Origin: Crocinitomicaceae bacterium | GTDB lineage: Bacteria; Bacteroidota; Bacteroidia; Flavobacteriales_G; Salibacteraceae | Assembly (NCBI GenBank): GCA_002707155.1 | Contig: PAME01000022.1 | Location: forward strand, 28,422-92,421 | DNA length: 64,000 nucleotides | Reading direction: 5' to 3' | Translations under genes and position numbers: made by a program | The notes under the pieces: generated by a model | Told to the model about the DNA's origin: nothing | Database searches by the model: none | The model's input: the letters and a program-made list of their open reading frames with translations, nothing else | Part shown: in pieces, positions 41,501 to 50,478 of the stretch | Position numbering within the stretch: the stretch's first letter is position 1 | Layout: every line of letters starts with the position of its first letter

Positions 41501-42308
41501 GGGTGTATACATATTCTTCACCTTCTAATTGCCAATCATGCGGCCCTGGAATATAAAAAACTGCATAATCTCCTTTATCAATTTTCTCATCTTGAGCACC
41601 TCTTGTGAATATCGGTACTTGAGTTAGGTCGTCTATAGGTGCAGTGTTGTTTTTTTCAGAAAGCATTCCACCTTCCGCAGCAAATACTTTTAGCGCGTTT
41701 AAGTTAGTCACTAATGGGTTAAAGCCCAATCTTTGAAAAAAAGCATAATCCAACTTTACCATTCCGGAATTTGCGACACCAATTTTATACCATGTGCCAC
41801 TAGATAATACACTATTCCGTTTCCATGAAACCCGAGACCCATAAGAATTTGCCGTTTTGCTGTAGTTAATTGAGATTGATTGTATTTTTTTAATCTCTCC
41901 AGATTCCTTTACAAATGGTATGAAACTAATTGAAACCATCGTTTTGCCAGAAGCATACTGTGACACTAGTTTAAAGTTTGGCTTATTCCCAATATCCGCA
42001 GTAAATGGCCTGACCACTTGAAGCTCTTCGATTGATAAAGGGACTGTTATCAATTCAAAGCTCTCGATTCCCTCAGCTTTAAATCTGCTGGAATGAGCAT
42101 GTTGTAAAGTAACACGTGGCAATGCGCTTCGCTCTAGTTCATAAGAAGCGCCTTCTAAAAAAATATATTTCTTATGGTCATGCTCAAAAGTTTGGTCAGT
42201 TACAATTTGCCCCCAATTGAACTTTGCCTCAATTTGAGATACAGCAGCATTTGTGAGCAATAGTGCAAAGGCAAAAATTAAAGGTTTTAAAAAATTATCT
42301 CGAAGCAT
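38529..42308 (-). CDS. porU: Type IX secretion sortase PorU
   Basis: Surface C25 (gingipain-family) peptidase that removes the C-terminal signal of T9SS cargo and attaches them to anionic LPS. Signal peptide MLRDNFLKPLIFAFALLLTNAAVSQ. The catalytic His is near residue 776 in NYLGHGGELGWAHERIL and Cys near 811 in ITATCEFSRFDDPKRTSAGE. The protein ends in its own T9SS-type C-terminal domain (VLNYPNPF ... GKGVYVYKVYVKSPNG). 1259 aa from the ATG at 42308; the track start at 42350 adds residues before the signal. Divergent from the porP-like gene and gldJ, an order conserved in Flavobacteriia. Confidence 0.94.
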   Translation of the reverse strand: MLRDNFLKPLIFAFALLLTNAAVSQIEAKFNWGQIVTDQTFEHDHKKYIFLEGASYELERSALPRVTLQHAHSSRFKAEGIESFELITVPLSIEELQVVRPFTADIGNKPNFKLVSQYASGKTMVSISFIPFVKESGEIKKIQSISINYSKTANSYGSRVSWKRNSVLSSGTWYKIGVANSGMVKLDYAFFQRLGFNPLVTNLNALKVFAAEGGMLSEKNNTAPIDDLTQVPIFTRGAQDEKIDKGDYAVFYIPGPHDWQLEGEEYVYTHNIYSDSSYFFISFNSSAVVPAITNQLSAAGGSIINDFDDYDVHELENTNLISSGRIWFGEHFNATTAYSIDFNFPNIIRTKDATVRVNSAVRSLNSNSTLTASAGSIGNGSYNGGSVSGDYTDKYAIYNSFSFSGKPTGSKISVFLDFSKVNGESQAWLDKVMVNCKRSLTFSGGQMAFRNISTFNQANNFSYELAAPRADVQIWNISTPLSPKNVQFSLSNGKARFNSRGGDTSEYIVFDPNNLKVPSNFSIVDNQDLHLRPSSPIDMVIISPNEFFGQAEELAELHRDADELTTIVVDIRQVYNEFSGGRQDLSAIKNYLRFLKETAENTTGPRYVLLFGDASYDFKNRVSGNTNYIPIYQTVESLSPTSSIATDDYIGYLSPDYSGSITEGIMEVGVGRFPVKTARQASDAVTKVRNYYSDASFGPWRNKLTFIADDEDRNSHMIQVDKLSTEVDTVFPRYNVVKVLADAYPQRATPGGHRYPDVNKAVDDAVQRGSLTMNYLGHGGELGWAHERILEVSQINKWDNINNMPLLITATCEFSRFDDPKRTSAGEFVFLNPDGGGIALLTTTRLVYSTPNFALAQKFNEVAYDEYDEYPRLGDLARLTKAVQTSLNSRVFALLGDPAVRLAYPQEKVVATSIPDTIRALDLVTITGEVRNRKTNELLKDFNGIVYPTVFDKEKNLKTLNNDDVQRGALDFKVRTSVLFRGKASVKDGKFSFSFVVPKDIDYSYGLGKISFYADNGIVDANGFDMSAVVGGKNPKAAEDKLGPQINLFMNDSTFVNGGMTDESPNIYAKLFDLNGINTTGSGVGHDIAATIDANTVDQIVLNEYYETELNSYQKGVVNYPLSDLSEGNHTLQLKAWDVYNNSSTADIAFVVSQSEELALDHVLNYPNPFTTNTDFYLEHNHPNQDLFVRIQVFTISGKVVKTIDGNYNSKGFRLGPINWNGLDDFGDKIGKGVYVYKVYVKSPNGDIADKFEKLVILH

Positions 42309-42486
42309 TCTCAACTCACAAATATTTTGACAGGGTTTCGTAAATGGCAAAAGTCGTACTCTGAACGACGTGAATTTGTAATTATTGTATAAAAAAAGCT
42401 TAATGCTTTATTTACCTAGATTTCAAAATTAAGTTTTCAAAAACAAAATATTTCGTATAATTGCTGACAAGATAAGCGAAATATAT

Positions 42487-43491
42487 ATGTCGAATAGACT
42501 TTTTATAAGAGTCATATTAGTTTGGTGCAGTTTGATGAGTGTGGTGGAATATGGCTTTTCGCAAGATCCTATCTACTCTCAATTTTACGCCAACCCATTG
42601 TATCTAAATCCGGCGCTAGCAGGCGTTGAGCGATGTCCTAGATTTGCTATGAACTATCGCAATCAGTGGCCTGGTATTGCCAACGGAGGTGGAAACTATG
42701 TAACGTACTCCGCTTCATATGACCAACACGTTGACGCAATAAGCGGCGGGCTTGGTATATTGTTAATGCATGACCGTGAAGGTGTTTCTGGTATTTTTAA
42801 GACAACTAGGGCAAGTGCAATCTACAGTTATAATGTTGCCGTTAATAGAAAACTTTCTCTCCGTTTTGGTGGTGAAGCCACTTATTTCAACAAAGCCATT
42901 GATTGGGATCAGCTCACTTTTGGGGATATGATTGACGAGCGTTATGGTTTCATTTATCCAACTCAAGAAACACCTATAAGAACAAGTGTTCAGGGAGTGG
43001 ATTTCTCTGCGGGAGCAGTGGCTTACACAAAAAACTTTTATGGTGGTCTAGCTGTACATCATTTAACAGAACCTAAAGAAACTTTTCTTACCGGTGACGA
43101 AACAGCTCTTCCAAGAAAAGTAACAGCACATGCTGGATGGGTAATTCCCATTAACAAAAGATACCCAGATGAAGGTGCTGTATCTCCTAACATAATGTTT
43201 CAACAACAGGGAGGCGAGTTTTCTTTAGATCCTAATGCAAGACAATTCTATTTAGGAATGTATGCATACAAAGGCCCATTAGTAGCCGGTCTTTGGTATA
43301 GACCTGGAGATGCATTTGTGCCAATGATTGGTATTCATACAGATTATGTGCGATTTGGTTATAGTTATGATATTACAGTTTCTAAACTAACAAACAGGAG
43401 TGGTGGCTCTCATGAGGTTTCATTAGCACTATTATTTGATTGTAAACCTCAAAGAACAAGGTTTAGACCAATTGCTTGCCCTAAATTTTAA
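42487..43491 (+). CDS. PorP/SprF-family membrane protein (second copy)
   Basis: Outer-membrane beta-barrel of the PorP/SprF family: signal peptide to about residue 25 (VVEYGFSQ), then DPIYSQFYANPLYLNPALAGVERCPRFAMNYRNQWPGI, the classic N-terminal signature, ending in FGYSYDITVSKLTNRSGGSHEVSLALLF. 334 aa. SprF-type members pair with particular T9SS cargo such as the adhesin SprB; no such adhesin is adjacent here, and the gene is followed by gldJ. Confidence 0.88.
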   Translation: MSNRLFIRVILVWCSLMSVVEYGFSQDPIYSQFYANPLYLNPALAGVERCPRFAMNYRNQWPGIANGGGNYVTYSASYDQHVDAISGGLGILLMHDREGVSGIFKTTRASAIYSYNVAVNRKLSLRFGGEATYFNKAIDWDQLTFGDMIDERYGFIYPTQETPIRTSVQGVDFSAGAVAYTKNFYGGLAVHHLTEPKETFLTGDETALPRKVTAHAGWVIPINKRYPDEGAVSPNIMFQQQGGEFSLDPNARQFYLGMYAYKGPLVAGLWYRPGDAFVPMIGIHTDYVRFGYSYDITVSKLTNRSGGSHEVSLALLFDCKPQRTRFRPIACPKF

Positions 43492-43506
43492 TTCATATTA
43501 TACTAT

Positions 43507-43514
43507 TATATTTG
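43507..43514 (+). promoter_or_regulatory. Candidate -7 element of gldJ
   Basis: TATATTTG, perfect TAnnTTTG, 27 bases before the gldJ ATG and just after the stop of the PorP-like gene. The track's TTG start for this ORF is inside this element. Confidence 0.45.
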
Positions 43515-43541
43515 AAGCGACGTTATCTAAAAAATTTGGAT

Positions 43542-45026
43542 ATGAAAATATTGAAATACAGCTTATTAGTAGCACTTATCGGTTTCCTTTCCTCATGTGG
43601 TAAAGAGCAATCCTCTGCTACAGGATGGAATTATAATGACCGCAACAATGGTGGTTTTCAAAAAATGCCGTTTGAGGATCAGGAAACTGGGCCTAATTTA
43701 ATTTTGATTGAAGGCGGTACATTTACGATGGGAAGAGTTGAACAAGACGTAATGTTCGACTGGAATAATTACCCTAGAAGAGTGACTGTTTCTTCTTTTT
43801 ATATGGATGAAACTGAAATAACCAATCATTTCTGGTTGGAATATTTATATTGGTTGGGTCGCGTTTTTGGAGCAGATTATCCCGAAGTTATTGTAAAGGC
43901 GTTACCGGACACTTTGGTGTGGCGAAGCAAATTGGCATACAATGAGCCATACGTAGACTATTATTTGAGACACCCTGCCTACAGAGATTATCCTGTTGTA
44001 GGAGTAACATGGAAGCAAGCAAATGACTTTTGTCTTTGGAGAACTGATAGAGTCAATGAATACATTATGATTCGAGAAGGGATTCTTGAGCATTATGTAA
44101 ATCAGGCAGCTGAAGATAACTTTAATACGGATGCTTACTATGCTGGCCAATATGAAAGTGGTAAAGCTGCAGAAGGTGTTCCTGATTTTAACCCTAATGG
44201 AACGGGGTATCGTAGAGTGAAAATGGAAGATGGTATTATGCTTCCAAAATACAGGCTACCAACCGAAGCAGAATGGGAATATGCTGCTTACGGTTTAATC
44301 GGAAACTCCATAGGTGAGCGTGTAATAGAACGTAGACTCTGGCCTTGGAACGGTCATGCTGTTCGAAACCCGGAAGAAGAGTACATAGGTAGCATGATGG
44401 CTAACTTCAAGCGTGGACGAGGAGATAACATGGGTATTGCAGGAAAATTAAATGATAACGCAGATGTTACTAACCCTGTTTATGCCTACTGGCCGAATGA
44501 TTATGGGTTATACAACATGGCTGGCAATGTGAGTGAGTGGGTAATGGATGTTTATCGTCCTTTAAATACCGAAGACAATGAAGACTTTAGGCCTTTTAGA
44601 GGTAATGTTTATCAAAAATTACTCGTTGATGAAGAAGGCTATGTAGCTGAGAAGGATAGTTTAGGGCGTCTTCAAAAAGTAGATGTAACAGAAGAGGAAA
44701 ACCTTGATCGTAGAAATTACCAACGTGCAGATAACATAAACTTCTTAGATGGAGATTACGAATCGCACATTGATAGATTGCATTGGGGAGATGACTTTGA
44801 AAACACAGAGGAAAACAAAACAGAAACTACATTTATGTATGAGTACGGTAAGAAGTCATTAGTTAATGACGATACACGTGTTTACAAGGGTAGTAGCTGG
44901 AAAGATCGTGCTTATTATATGAATCCTGGAACAAGAAGATTCTTAGAAGAAACTCAGCGTACGTCTTATATTGGATTTAGATGTGCTATGGATAGAGTTG
45001 GCAGCCCTGTTGGCTTAGGGAATTAA
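43542..45026 (+). CDS. gldJ: Gliding motility lipoprotein GldJ
   Basis: Lipoprotein related to GldK, needed for gliding and T9SS stability. Signal MKILKYSLLVALIGFLSSC with lipobox, then an FGE-sulfatase fold: GGTFTMGRVEQD, SFYMDETEITNHFWLEYLYWL, YPVVGVTWKQANDFCLWRTDRVNE, YRLPTEAEWEYAAYG, GLYNMAGNVSEWVMD, YKGSSWKDRAYYMNPGTRRF and SYIGFRCAMDRVG. A long insert before the last block (about 345-425) is typical of GldJ and absent from GldK. 494 aa from the ATG at 43542. Divergent neighbour of porU, as in Flavobacterium johnsoniae. Confidence 0.9.
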   Translation: MKILKYSLLVALIGFLSSCGKEQSSATGWNYNDRNNGGFQKMPFEDQETGPNLILIEGGTFTMGRVEQDVMFDWNNYPRRVTVSSFYMDETEITNHFWLEYLYWLGRVFGADYPEVIVKALPDTLVWRSKLAYNEPYVDYYLRHPAYRDYPVVGVTWKQANDFCLWRTDRVNEYIMIREGILEHYVNQAAEDNFNTDAYYAGQYESGKAAEGVPDFNPNGTGYRRVKMEDGIMLPKYRLPTEAEWEYAAYGLIGNSIGERVIERRLWPWNGHAVRNPEEEYIGSMMANFKRGRGDNMGIAGKLNDNADVTNPVYAYWPNDYGLYNMAGNVSEWVMDVYRPLNTEDNEDFRPFRGNVYQKLLVDEEGYVAEKDSLGRLQKVDVTEEENLDRRNYQRADNINFLDGDYESHIDRLHWGDDFENTEENKTETTFMYEYGKKSLVNDDTRVYKGSSWKDRAYYMNPGTRRFLEETQRTSYIGFRCAMDRVGSPVGLGN

Positions 45027-45052
45027 TAACAAAACATACTTATTAAAATAGG

Positions 45053-45083
45053 AAAGCCCTCTTGATTCTGTCAAGAGGGCTTT
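45053..45083 (+). terminator. Intrinsic terminator after gldJ
   Basis: AAAGCCCTCTTGA-ttctg-TCAAGAGGGCTTT perfect 13-base stem, then GTTATTTTTAT. The murF start lies only 15 bases beyond, so murF must be transcribed from within or through this hairpin. Confidence 0.88.
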
Positions 45084-45097
45084 GTTATTTTTATACC

Positions 45098-46375
45098 ATG
45101 ATTACTTTACTTGAAGCTTATAAAGAATGTGCAAGATCAGTGTGCACCGATACACGAAAAACAACCTTAAATTGCTTATTTATTGCTCTCAAAGGTGACA
45201 ACTTTAATGGAAATCAATTCGCAAAACAAGCCTTAACATCTGGAGCAAAGTATGCAGTTATCGACGAGGCAGAATATGCAATTGACGGGAAAACAATACT
45301 AGTATCGAATGCCCTTGCTGCGCTTCAAAGCTTAGCTAATTCATATAGGAAAGAATTTGACATTCCTGTTTTAGGAATTACTGGCTCAAACGGAAAAACA
45401 ACCGCTAAAGAGCTAATTCATGCTGTTATTTCAAAGAAATATAACTGCCATAGTACACCTGGAAACTTCAATAATCACATTGGCCTGCCTCTCACACTGT
45501 TAAGTATGCCAAAAGGCACCGAGTTTTGCATCCTTGAAATGGGCGATAATCATATGGGTGAGATTGCTACATTATCTTTAATTGGAGAACCTACGCACGC
45601 TCTTGTGACCAACGTTGGAAAGGATCATATAGAAGGGTTTGGTTCATTTGAGAACAATAAACTTGCAAAGAAGGAATTATTCGATTACATCAGCAATACC
45701 AATGGCACTGCATTTATTCCAGACTTTGAAGCAGAGGTAAAAAAACTTGCGAATGATGTGGAAAAACAGATTTCTTTTGGAAGCGACTCTTCAAGATACA
45801 AGGTTACTTTTTCAGGTGCAGCTCCCTTTATAAGTTACAAAAATGAATCTGGACAAGAATTTACAACAAAGCTTATTGGTGAATACAATATTTTCAATAT
45901 TCAAATGGCCTATGCAATAGGCAGAGAATTTGGTGTAACTGAAAATGAAATTCATGAAGCAATCTGCAGCTATCAGCCAGCAAATCTAAGGTCCGTTTTT
46001 ATCGAGCAAAACTCAAATGCAATATTTCTAGACGCTTACAATTCTAACCCTTCCTCACTAAATGCCGCTTTAAAAAGCTTCGAAAAGCAGCATTTAAAGC
46101 CATCTCGAGCGGTAATTATTGGAGATATGCTTGAACTCGGTCAGGAAAGTTTAAGAGAGCATCAAGCTATTGTTAACGATTTAACTAAATCTGACATAGA
46201 AGTATATTTAGTAGGGAAAGAATTTGAGAAAACTAACCATGGCCCTTCAATGTACTGGTTTCCGACTAGGGTAGAATTGTTAGAGCATTTTATAGAAAAC
46301 CCTGTACAAAATACTCAAATCCTAATAAAAGGTTCCCGTGGAATTCGTCTAGAAGAGGTATTAGAAGCCTTATAA
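45098..46375 (+). CDS. murF: UDP-N-acetylmuramoyl-tripeptide--D-alanyl-D-alanine ligase
   Basis: Last cytoplasmic step of peptidoglycan precursor synthesis. ATP-binding GITGSNGKTTAKEL (93-106), metal/substrate-binding NFNNHIGLPLTLL and EMGDNHMGEI, and DAYNSNPSSLNAAL near the C-terminal domain are all typical. 425 aa from the ATG at 45098; the track's 45062 start lies in the terminator. Single gene, not part of a dcw cluster here. Its last six bases overlap the end of glyS. Confidence 0.93.
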   Translation: MITLLEAYKECARSVCTDTRKTTLNCLFIALKGDNFNGNQFAKQALTSGAKYAVIDEAEYAIDGKTILVSNALAALQSLANSYRKEFDIPVLGITGSNGKTTAKELIHAVISKKYNCHSTPGNFNNHIGLPLTLLSMPKGTEFCILEMGDNHMGEIATLSLIGEPTHALVTNVGKDHIEGFGSFENNKLAKKELFDYISNTNGTAFIPDFEAEVKKLANDVEKQISFGSDSSRYKVTFSGAAPFISYKNESGQEFTTKLIGEYNIFNIQMAYAIGREFGVTENEIHEAICSYQPANLRSVFIEQNSNAIFLDAYNSNPSSLNAALKSFEKQHLKPSRAVIIGDMLELGQESLREHQAIVNDLTKSDIEVYLVGKEFEKTNHGPSMYWFPTRVELLEHFIENPVQNTQILIKGSRGIRLEEVLEAL

Positions 46376-47917
46376 TGCTCCTTTCACCAAATCTGACATA
46401 CTTGTTTTAACGGATAAAATATTTCTCAATTCAGAAATAGAAACACGAGTTTGCTTCATTGTGTCTCTGTCTCTTAAGGTTACTGTTTTATTTTCCAGGG
46501 AATCGTGATCAACCGTAATTGCGAAAGGAGTTCCAATTGCATCTTGTCTTCTGTATCGCTTTCCGATCGCATCCTTCTCGTCGTATTGCATGTTGAAATC
46601 TAATTTCAAATCATTAAAGATTTCCTTTGCCATTTCAGGCAATCCATCTTTTTTCAAGAGTGGTAAAATAGCACATTTAACAGGAGCTAGAGCTGGAGGC
46701 AATTTAAGAACAACTCGACTAGACCCGTCTTCTAACGTCTCTTCTAGCAAGGAGTTTGAGAAAATCGCCAAAAACATTCTATCTAACCCTATTGAAGTTT
46801 CTATTACATAAGGAGTATAGTTTTTATTCTCTTCCGGATCAAAATATTGCAGTTTTTTACCGGACTCTTCTTCGTGACTTTTTAAATCAAAATCTGTTCT
46901 TGAATGAACACCTTCTAACTCTTTGAATCCCATTGGAAAGTCAAATTCAATATCGCAAGCAGCATTTGCATAGTGAGCCAGCTTAATATGGTTGTGAATA
47001 CGGTATTTATCAGGATCAATGCCTAGGTTTATATGCCATTTTAATCTTCTTTCTTTCCATTCTTCGTAGGCCTCTAGTTCAGTTCCTGGCTTTACAAAAT
47101 ATTGCATTTCCATCTGCTCAAACTCTCGCATCCTAAAAATAAATTGTCTAGCAATTATTTCATTTCTAAAAGCTTTTCCAATTTGAGCAACTCCAAACGG
47201 AACTTTCATTCTTCCTGATTTTTGGACGTTTAGGAAGTTTACAAAAATTCCTTGGCAAGTTTCTGGTCTCAAATAAATTTTAGAAGAGCCGTCTGAAGTT
47301 GAACCCAGTTCAGTACTAAACATTAAATTAAATTGACGAACATCGGTCCAATTTGATGTTCCTGAAATTGGACAAACTATACCTAACTCTTCAATTAAGG
47401 ATTTAATTCCGGGCAAATCATCAGTCTCAAGTAACTGCCCCATTCTTTTACTTATGTCCTCAATTTTTTGAGTGTATTGAAGTACTCTCGGGTTAGTCGC
47501 AAGAAAAGTGTCCTTATCAAATTCTTCACCGAAACGTTTTGCAGCTTTTTTTACTTCCTTTTCTATTTTCTGAATACGGATTTTCTCCATGTAATCTTCC
47601 AATAAAACATCTGCCCTATACCGCTTTTTTGAGTCTTTATTATCTATCAACGGATCGTTAAAAGCATCAACATGGCCTGATGCTTTCCATGTTTTAGGAT
47701 GCATAAATATTGCAGAATCAAGTCCCACAATATTCTCATTACCATGAACCATGGTTTTCCACCAATATTCCTTGATATTGTTTTTCAATTCTACTCCATA
47801 AATACCATAATCATATGCAGCACTTAAGCCATCATAAATTTCACTTGAAGGAAAAACATATCCGTATTCCTTTGCATGTGATACAATTCTTTTAAGCGGA
47901 TCTTCGTTAACAGCCAT
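46370..47917 (-). CDS. glyS: Glycyl-tRNA synthetase (alpha2, class II)
   Basis: Single-chain eukaryote-like GlyRS. Class II motif 2 is in PFGVAQIGKAFRNEIIARQFIFRMREFEQMEMQYF, with GIFVNFLNV before it and motif 3 in YTPYVIETSIGLDRMFLAIF. The C-terminal anticodon-binding domain is APVKCAILPLLKKDGL...GKRYRRQDAIGTPFAITVDHDSLENKTVTLRDRD. 515 aa from the ATG at 47917 (the track uses an upstream TTG). Head of a - strand gene but separated from the NUDIX gene upstream by 48 bases. Confidence 0.95.
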   Translation of the reverse strand: MAVNEDPLKRIVSHAKEYGYVFPSSEIYDGLSAAYDYGIYGVELKNNIKEYWWKTMVHGNENIVGLDSAIFMHPKTWKASGHVDAFNDPLIDNKDSKKRYRADVLLEDYMEKIRIQKIEKEVKKAAKRFGEEFDKDTFLATNPRVLQYTQKIEDISKRMGQLLETDDLPGIKSLIEELGIVCPISGTSNWTDVRQFNLMFSTELGSTSDGSSKIYLRPETCQGIFVNFLNVQKSGRMKVPFGVAQIGKAFRNEIIARQFIFRMREFEQMEMQYFVKPGTELEAYEEWKERRLKWHINLGIDPDKYRIHNHIKLAHYANAACDIEFDFPMGFKELEGVHSRTDFDLKSHEEESGKKLQYFDPEENKNYTPYVIETSIGLDRMFLAIFSNSLLEETLEDGSSRVVLKLPPALAPVKCAILPLLKKDGLPEMAKEIFNDLKLDFNMQYDEKDAIGKRYRRQDAIGTPFAITVDHDSLENKTVTLRDRDTMKQTRVSISELRNILSVKTSMSDLVKGAL

Positions 47918-47965
47918 GTTGACAATTTTGCGCAAGTTTACAATGATTCCTGCTTTTGAAAAGTA

Positions 47966-48601
47966 TTAAAAGTCTATTCTTTTGAGTAAAAACTCCAATT
48001 CGCTAATCATCATTGCAGTTGCACCCCAAATAACCTTACCATTGATCTTATAAACAGGAGCATCAATTGAAAAGTTATGTTTGGAAACCAGCACTTTTTC
48101 AATTGTTTTATTTGCCGTGTCAAGTAATTCTCGAATTAAAACTGGAAGTATAGCACTTACCTCTTTTTCCTCCGGTATAAACTTAAAATCGGCATCAATA
48201 CAAGCTAAGTAGGGTTTTACATAAAAGTTACTCGGCGGAATATAAAGCTCAGACAACTCTCCAATGATTTCCTCAGATTTAAACTTCACTCCCATTTCCT
48301 CTTCAAACTCCCGCAGTGCAGTGGCCTTTAAGTCTAAATCATAAACTTCTTTTCTACCTCCTGGAAAACTAATTTGGCCGCTGTGATGACCATTATAAGT
48401 ATTTCTTTCCATGAGTATGGTATGCCACTGATCATCTGACCTAAACAACAAAACAAGAACAGCGCTTAATTTCGCTGTTTTTACTATTTCATCATAATTT
48501 TGGTCTAGAACTCTTTCCGTAGGAGCCATTACCCTGTGAGCTTCGATAGCCGGCAACCCTTTTGAAATTTCGCGTTTAAGAAGGTTAGGAAGATTTTCCA
48601 T
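47966..48601 (-). CDS. NUDIX hydrolase, CoA-pyrophosphatase type
   Basis: NUDIX box SFPGGRKEVYDLDLKATALREFEEEMGV, with the spacing of the NUDT7/YeaB CoA-pyrophosphatase group (GQISFPGGR preceding the box and YIPPSNFYVKPYLA following). Likely cleaves CoA or its derivatives to phosphopantetheine and 3',5'-ADP. 211 aa. The ATG overlaps the radA stop by one base. CoA precursor genes panC and panD are in the same - strand run, which fits but does not prove the substrate. Confidence 0.82.
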   Translation of the reverse strand: MENLPNLLKREISKGLPAIEAHRVMAPTERVLDQNYDEIVKTAKLSAVLVLLFRSDDQWHTILMERNTYNGHHSGQISFPGGRKEVYDLDLKATALREFEEEMGVKFKSEEIIGELSELYIPPSNFYVKPYLACIDADFKFIPEEKEVSAILPVLIRELLDTANKTIEKVLVSKHNFSIDAPVYKINGKVIWGATAMMISELEFLLKRIDF

Positions 48602-49956
48602 TAACCAAATAAATCTTCAAACACTTCAACGACAGAGTGAAACGCTTTTATTTCAATTTTATGAGCAGAAACATCAATTCCTTTTAAAGCGTGTTTGGAA
48701 ACCAAAATACAATTGAAGCCAAGTTTTTCTGCCTCTTCTATTCTCTTTTGAAGTTGAGTAACAGGCCTTAATTCTCCTGATAAACCAATTTCAGCAGCCA
48801 AAACCAATTCAGGGTCAAGGGGAATGTCTTCAGACGAGCTCAAAACCGAGCAAACTACAGCCAAATCCATTGCGGGGTCGTCTATTTTCAAACCTCCGGC
48901 AATATTCAAAAACACATCTTTAGCACCTAATCTAAATCCACAGCGCTTTTCAAGAACCGCTAGAAGCATATTCAGTCTGCGCAAATCGAAACCTGTGGAC
49001 GATCGCTGCGGAGTTCCATAAACTGCACTTGAAACTAAGGCTTGAATTTCAATTAAAAAGGGTCGATTACCTTCAATAGAGGCGCCAATACATACGCCAC
49101 TTAAATGACTGCGTTCTTTATTAATTAGAACTTCGTTTGGGTTTTTTATTTCCTTTAGACCCCCACTTACCATTTCAAAAATACCCAGCTCTTGAGCAGA
49201 ACCAAATCGATTTTTTGAGGATCGCAATATTCTGTAAACATGGTTTCTATCCCCTTCAAATTGCAGTACAGTATCAACCATATGCTCCAAAACTTTAGGC
49301 CCGGCAATTGATCCTTCTTTATTTATATGGCCAATTAAGATTACTGGAGTTGCTGTAGTCTTTGCAAAATGAATAATCTCACCTGCACACTCTCGGACCT
49401 GAGAAATACTGCCAGCATAACTTTCTATTTGCTCAGAGGCAATTGTTTGAATTGAATCAATAATAACAAGGGCGGGTTTTGTCTCGCGACACTTTTGAAG
49501 GATAGATTGTAAGTTGGTTTCAGAATAAATTGAGCAATTGCTAGATTTATCAGTAATTCGATCTGCTCTTAACTTAATCTGCGTAGCACTTTCTTCTCCC
49601 GATATATATAAAATCTCTTTATTAAAACGCAAAGAAATCTGTAAAAGAAGTGTGCTTTTACCAATTCCAGGCTCACCGCCTATTAGGATAACCGAACCAG
49701 GTACAATTCCACCGCCAATTACTCTATCGAACTCTTGACTTGCAGTTGGAAAACGAGGAAAATCAGCAACTTTTAAGTCATCAAGTTTAACAATTTCGGC
49801 CTTTTCTAGAAAATCAGTTGATGATTTCTGTTTTTTACCAGTAGTTTTTTCTTCTACATAAGAATTCCACTCGCCACACGAGTTGCATTTACCCATCCAT
49901 TTTGGAGAGCTATTTCCACAATTCTGACAATAGAAAATTGATTTTACCTTAGCCAT
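48601..49956 (-). CDS. radA: DNA repair protein RadA
   Basis: RecA-like helicase that aids branch migration in recombination. N-terminal zinc finger FYCQNCGNSSPKWMGKCNSCGEW, Walker A GGEPGIGKST, the RadA-specific KNRFGSAQELGIFEM, and a C-terminal Lon-protease-like domain (AVCSVLSSSEDIPLDPELVLAAEIGLSGELRPV). 451 aa. Next to the NUDIX gene (one-base overlap) and one base after rfaE2. Confidence 0.95.
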   Translation of the reverse strand: MAKVKSIFYCQNCGNSSPKWMGKCNSCGEWNSYVEEKTTGKKQKSSTDFLEKAEIVKLDDLKVADFPRFPTASQEFDRVIGGGIVPGSVILIGGEPGIGKSTLLLQISLRFNKEILYISGEESATQIKLRADRITDKSSNCSIYSETNLQSILQKCRETKPALVIIDSIQTIASEQIESYAGSISQVRECAGEIIHFAKTTATPVILIGHINKEGSIAGPKVLEHMVDTVLQFEGDRNHVYRILRSSKNRFGSAQELGIFEMVSGGLKEIKNPNEVLINKERSHLSGVCIGASIEGNRPFLIEIQALVSSAVYGTPQRSSTGFDLRRLNMLLAVLEKRCGFRLGAKDVFLNIAGGLKIDDPAMDLAVVCSVLSSSEDIPLDPELVLAAEIGLSGELRPVTQLQKRIEEAEKLGFNCILVSKHALKGIDVSAHKIEIKAFHSVVEVFEDLFG

Positions 49957-50478
49957 TTATTTATGTGCCTCGATAATTTTTTGTTCCAAAATACTCGTTG
50001 AATAACCAGAAACAAATGGTATCACTTCCACCCTGTTTCCAAGCATTATCATTTCATTACTACCCACAATATAATCCTGTTGATCTGGATCTTTTTGAGT
50101 AACCGAGTAATCTCCTCCTTTCACTAAAATTGAGGGCTCTAGCTCCTTTATTAAACGCAATGGAGTATCGTCATCAAATAACATAACAAAATCTACAAAC
50201 TGAAATGCTGCTAGAATCATTAATCGTTGATTTTCATCTTTAATTGGCCTTGAAACACCTTTTTCTAACCTTCTAACAGAATCATCAGTATTAACTCCAA
50301 CAATAAGCACATTTCCAAGCTGTCTTGCCTTCATTAAATAATCAATATGCCCAAGATGAATTAGGTCAAAACAACCATTTGTAAAAACAGATTGCTTGTT
50401 TTCTAGCTTGAACTCTTCTTTTAATCTAGAAAGGTCATCAAATGAAATTATTTTATGTTCAAGCTTGTTCAATTGCAT
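49957..50478 (-). CDS. rfaE2: D-glycero-beta-D-manno-heptose 1-phosphate adenylyltransferase
   Basis: Stand-alone equivalent of the C-terminal domain of HldE. The nucleotidyltransferase motif is VFTNGCFDLIHLGHIDYLMKA with H41xGH44, then GVNTDDSVRRLEKG and RPIKDENQRLMILAAFQFVDFV. It makes ADP-heptose for LPS, complementing gmhA at 27959. From the ATG at 50478 it is 173 aa and overlaps the end of the preceding gene by 20 bases. The separate kinase domain (HldE-N) is not in the window. Confidence 0.9.
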   Translation of the reverse strand: MQLNKLEHKIISFDDLSRLKEEFKLENKQSVFTNGCFDLIHLGHIDYLMKARQLGNVLIVGVNTDDSVRRLEKGVSRPIKDENQRLMILAAFQFVDFVMLFDDDTPLRLIKELEPSILVKGGDYSVTQKDPDQQDYIVGSNEMIMLGNRVEVIPFVSGYSTSILEQKIIEAHK

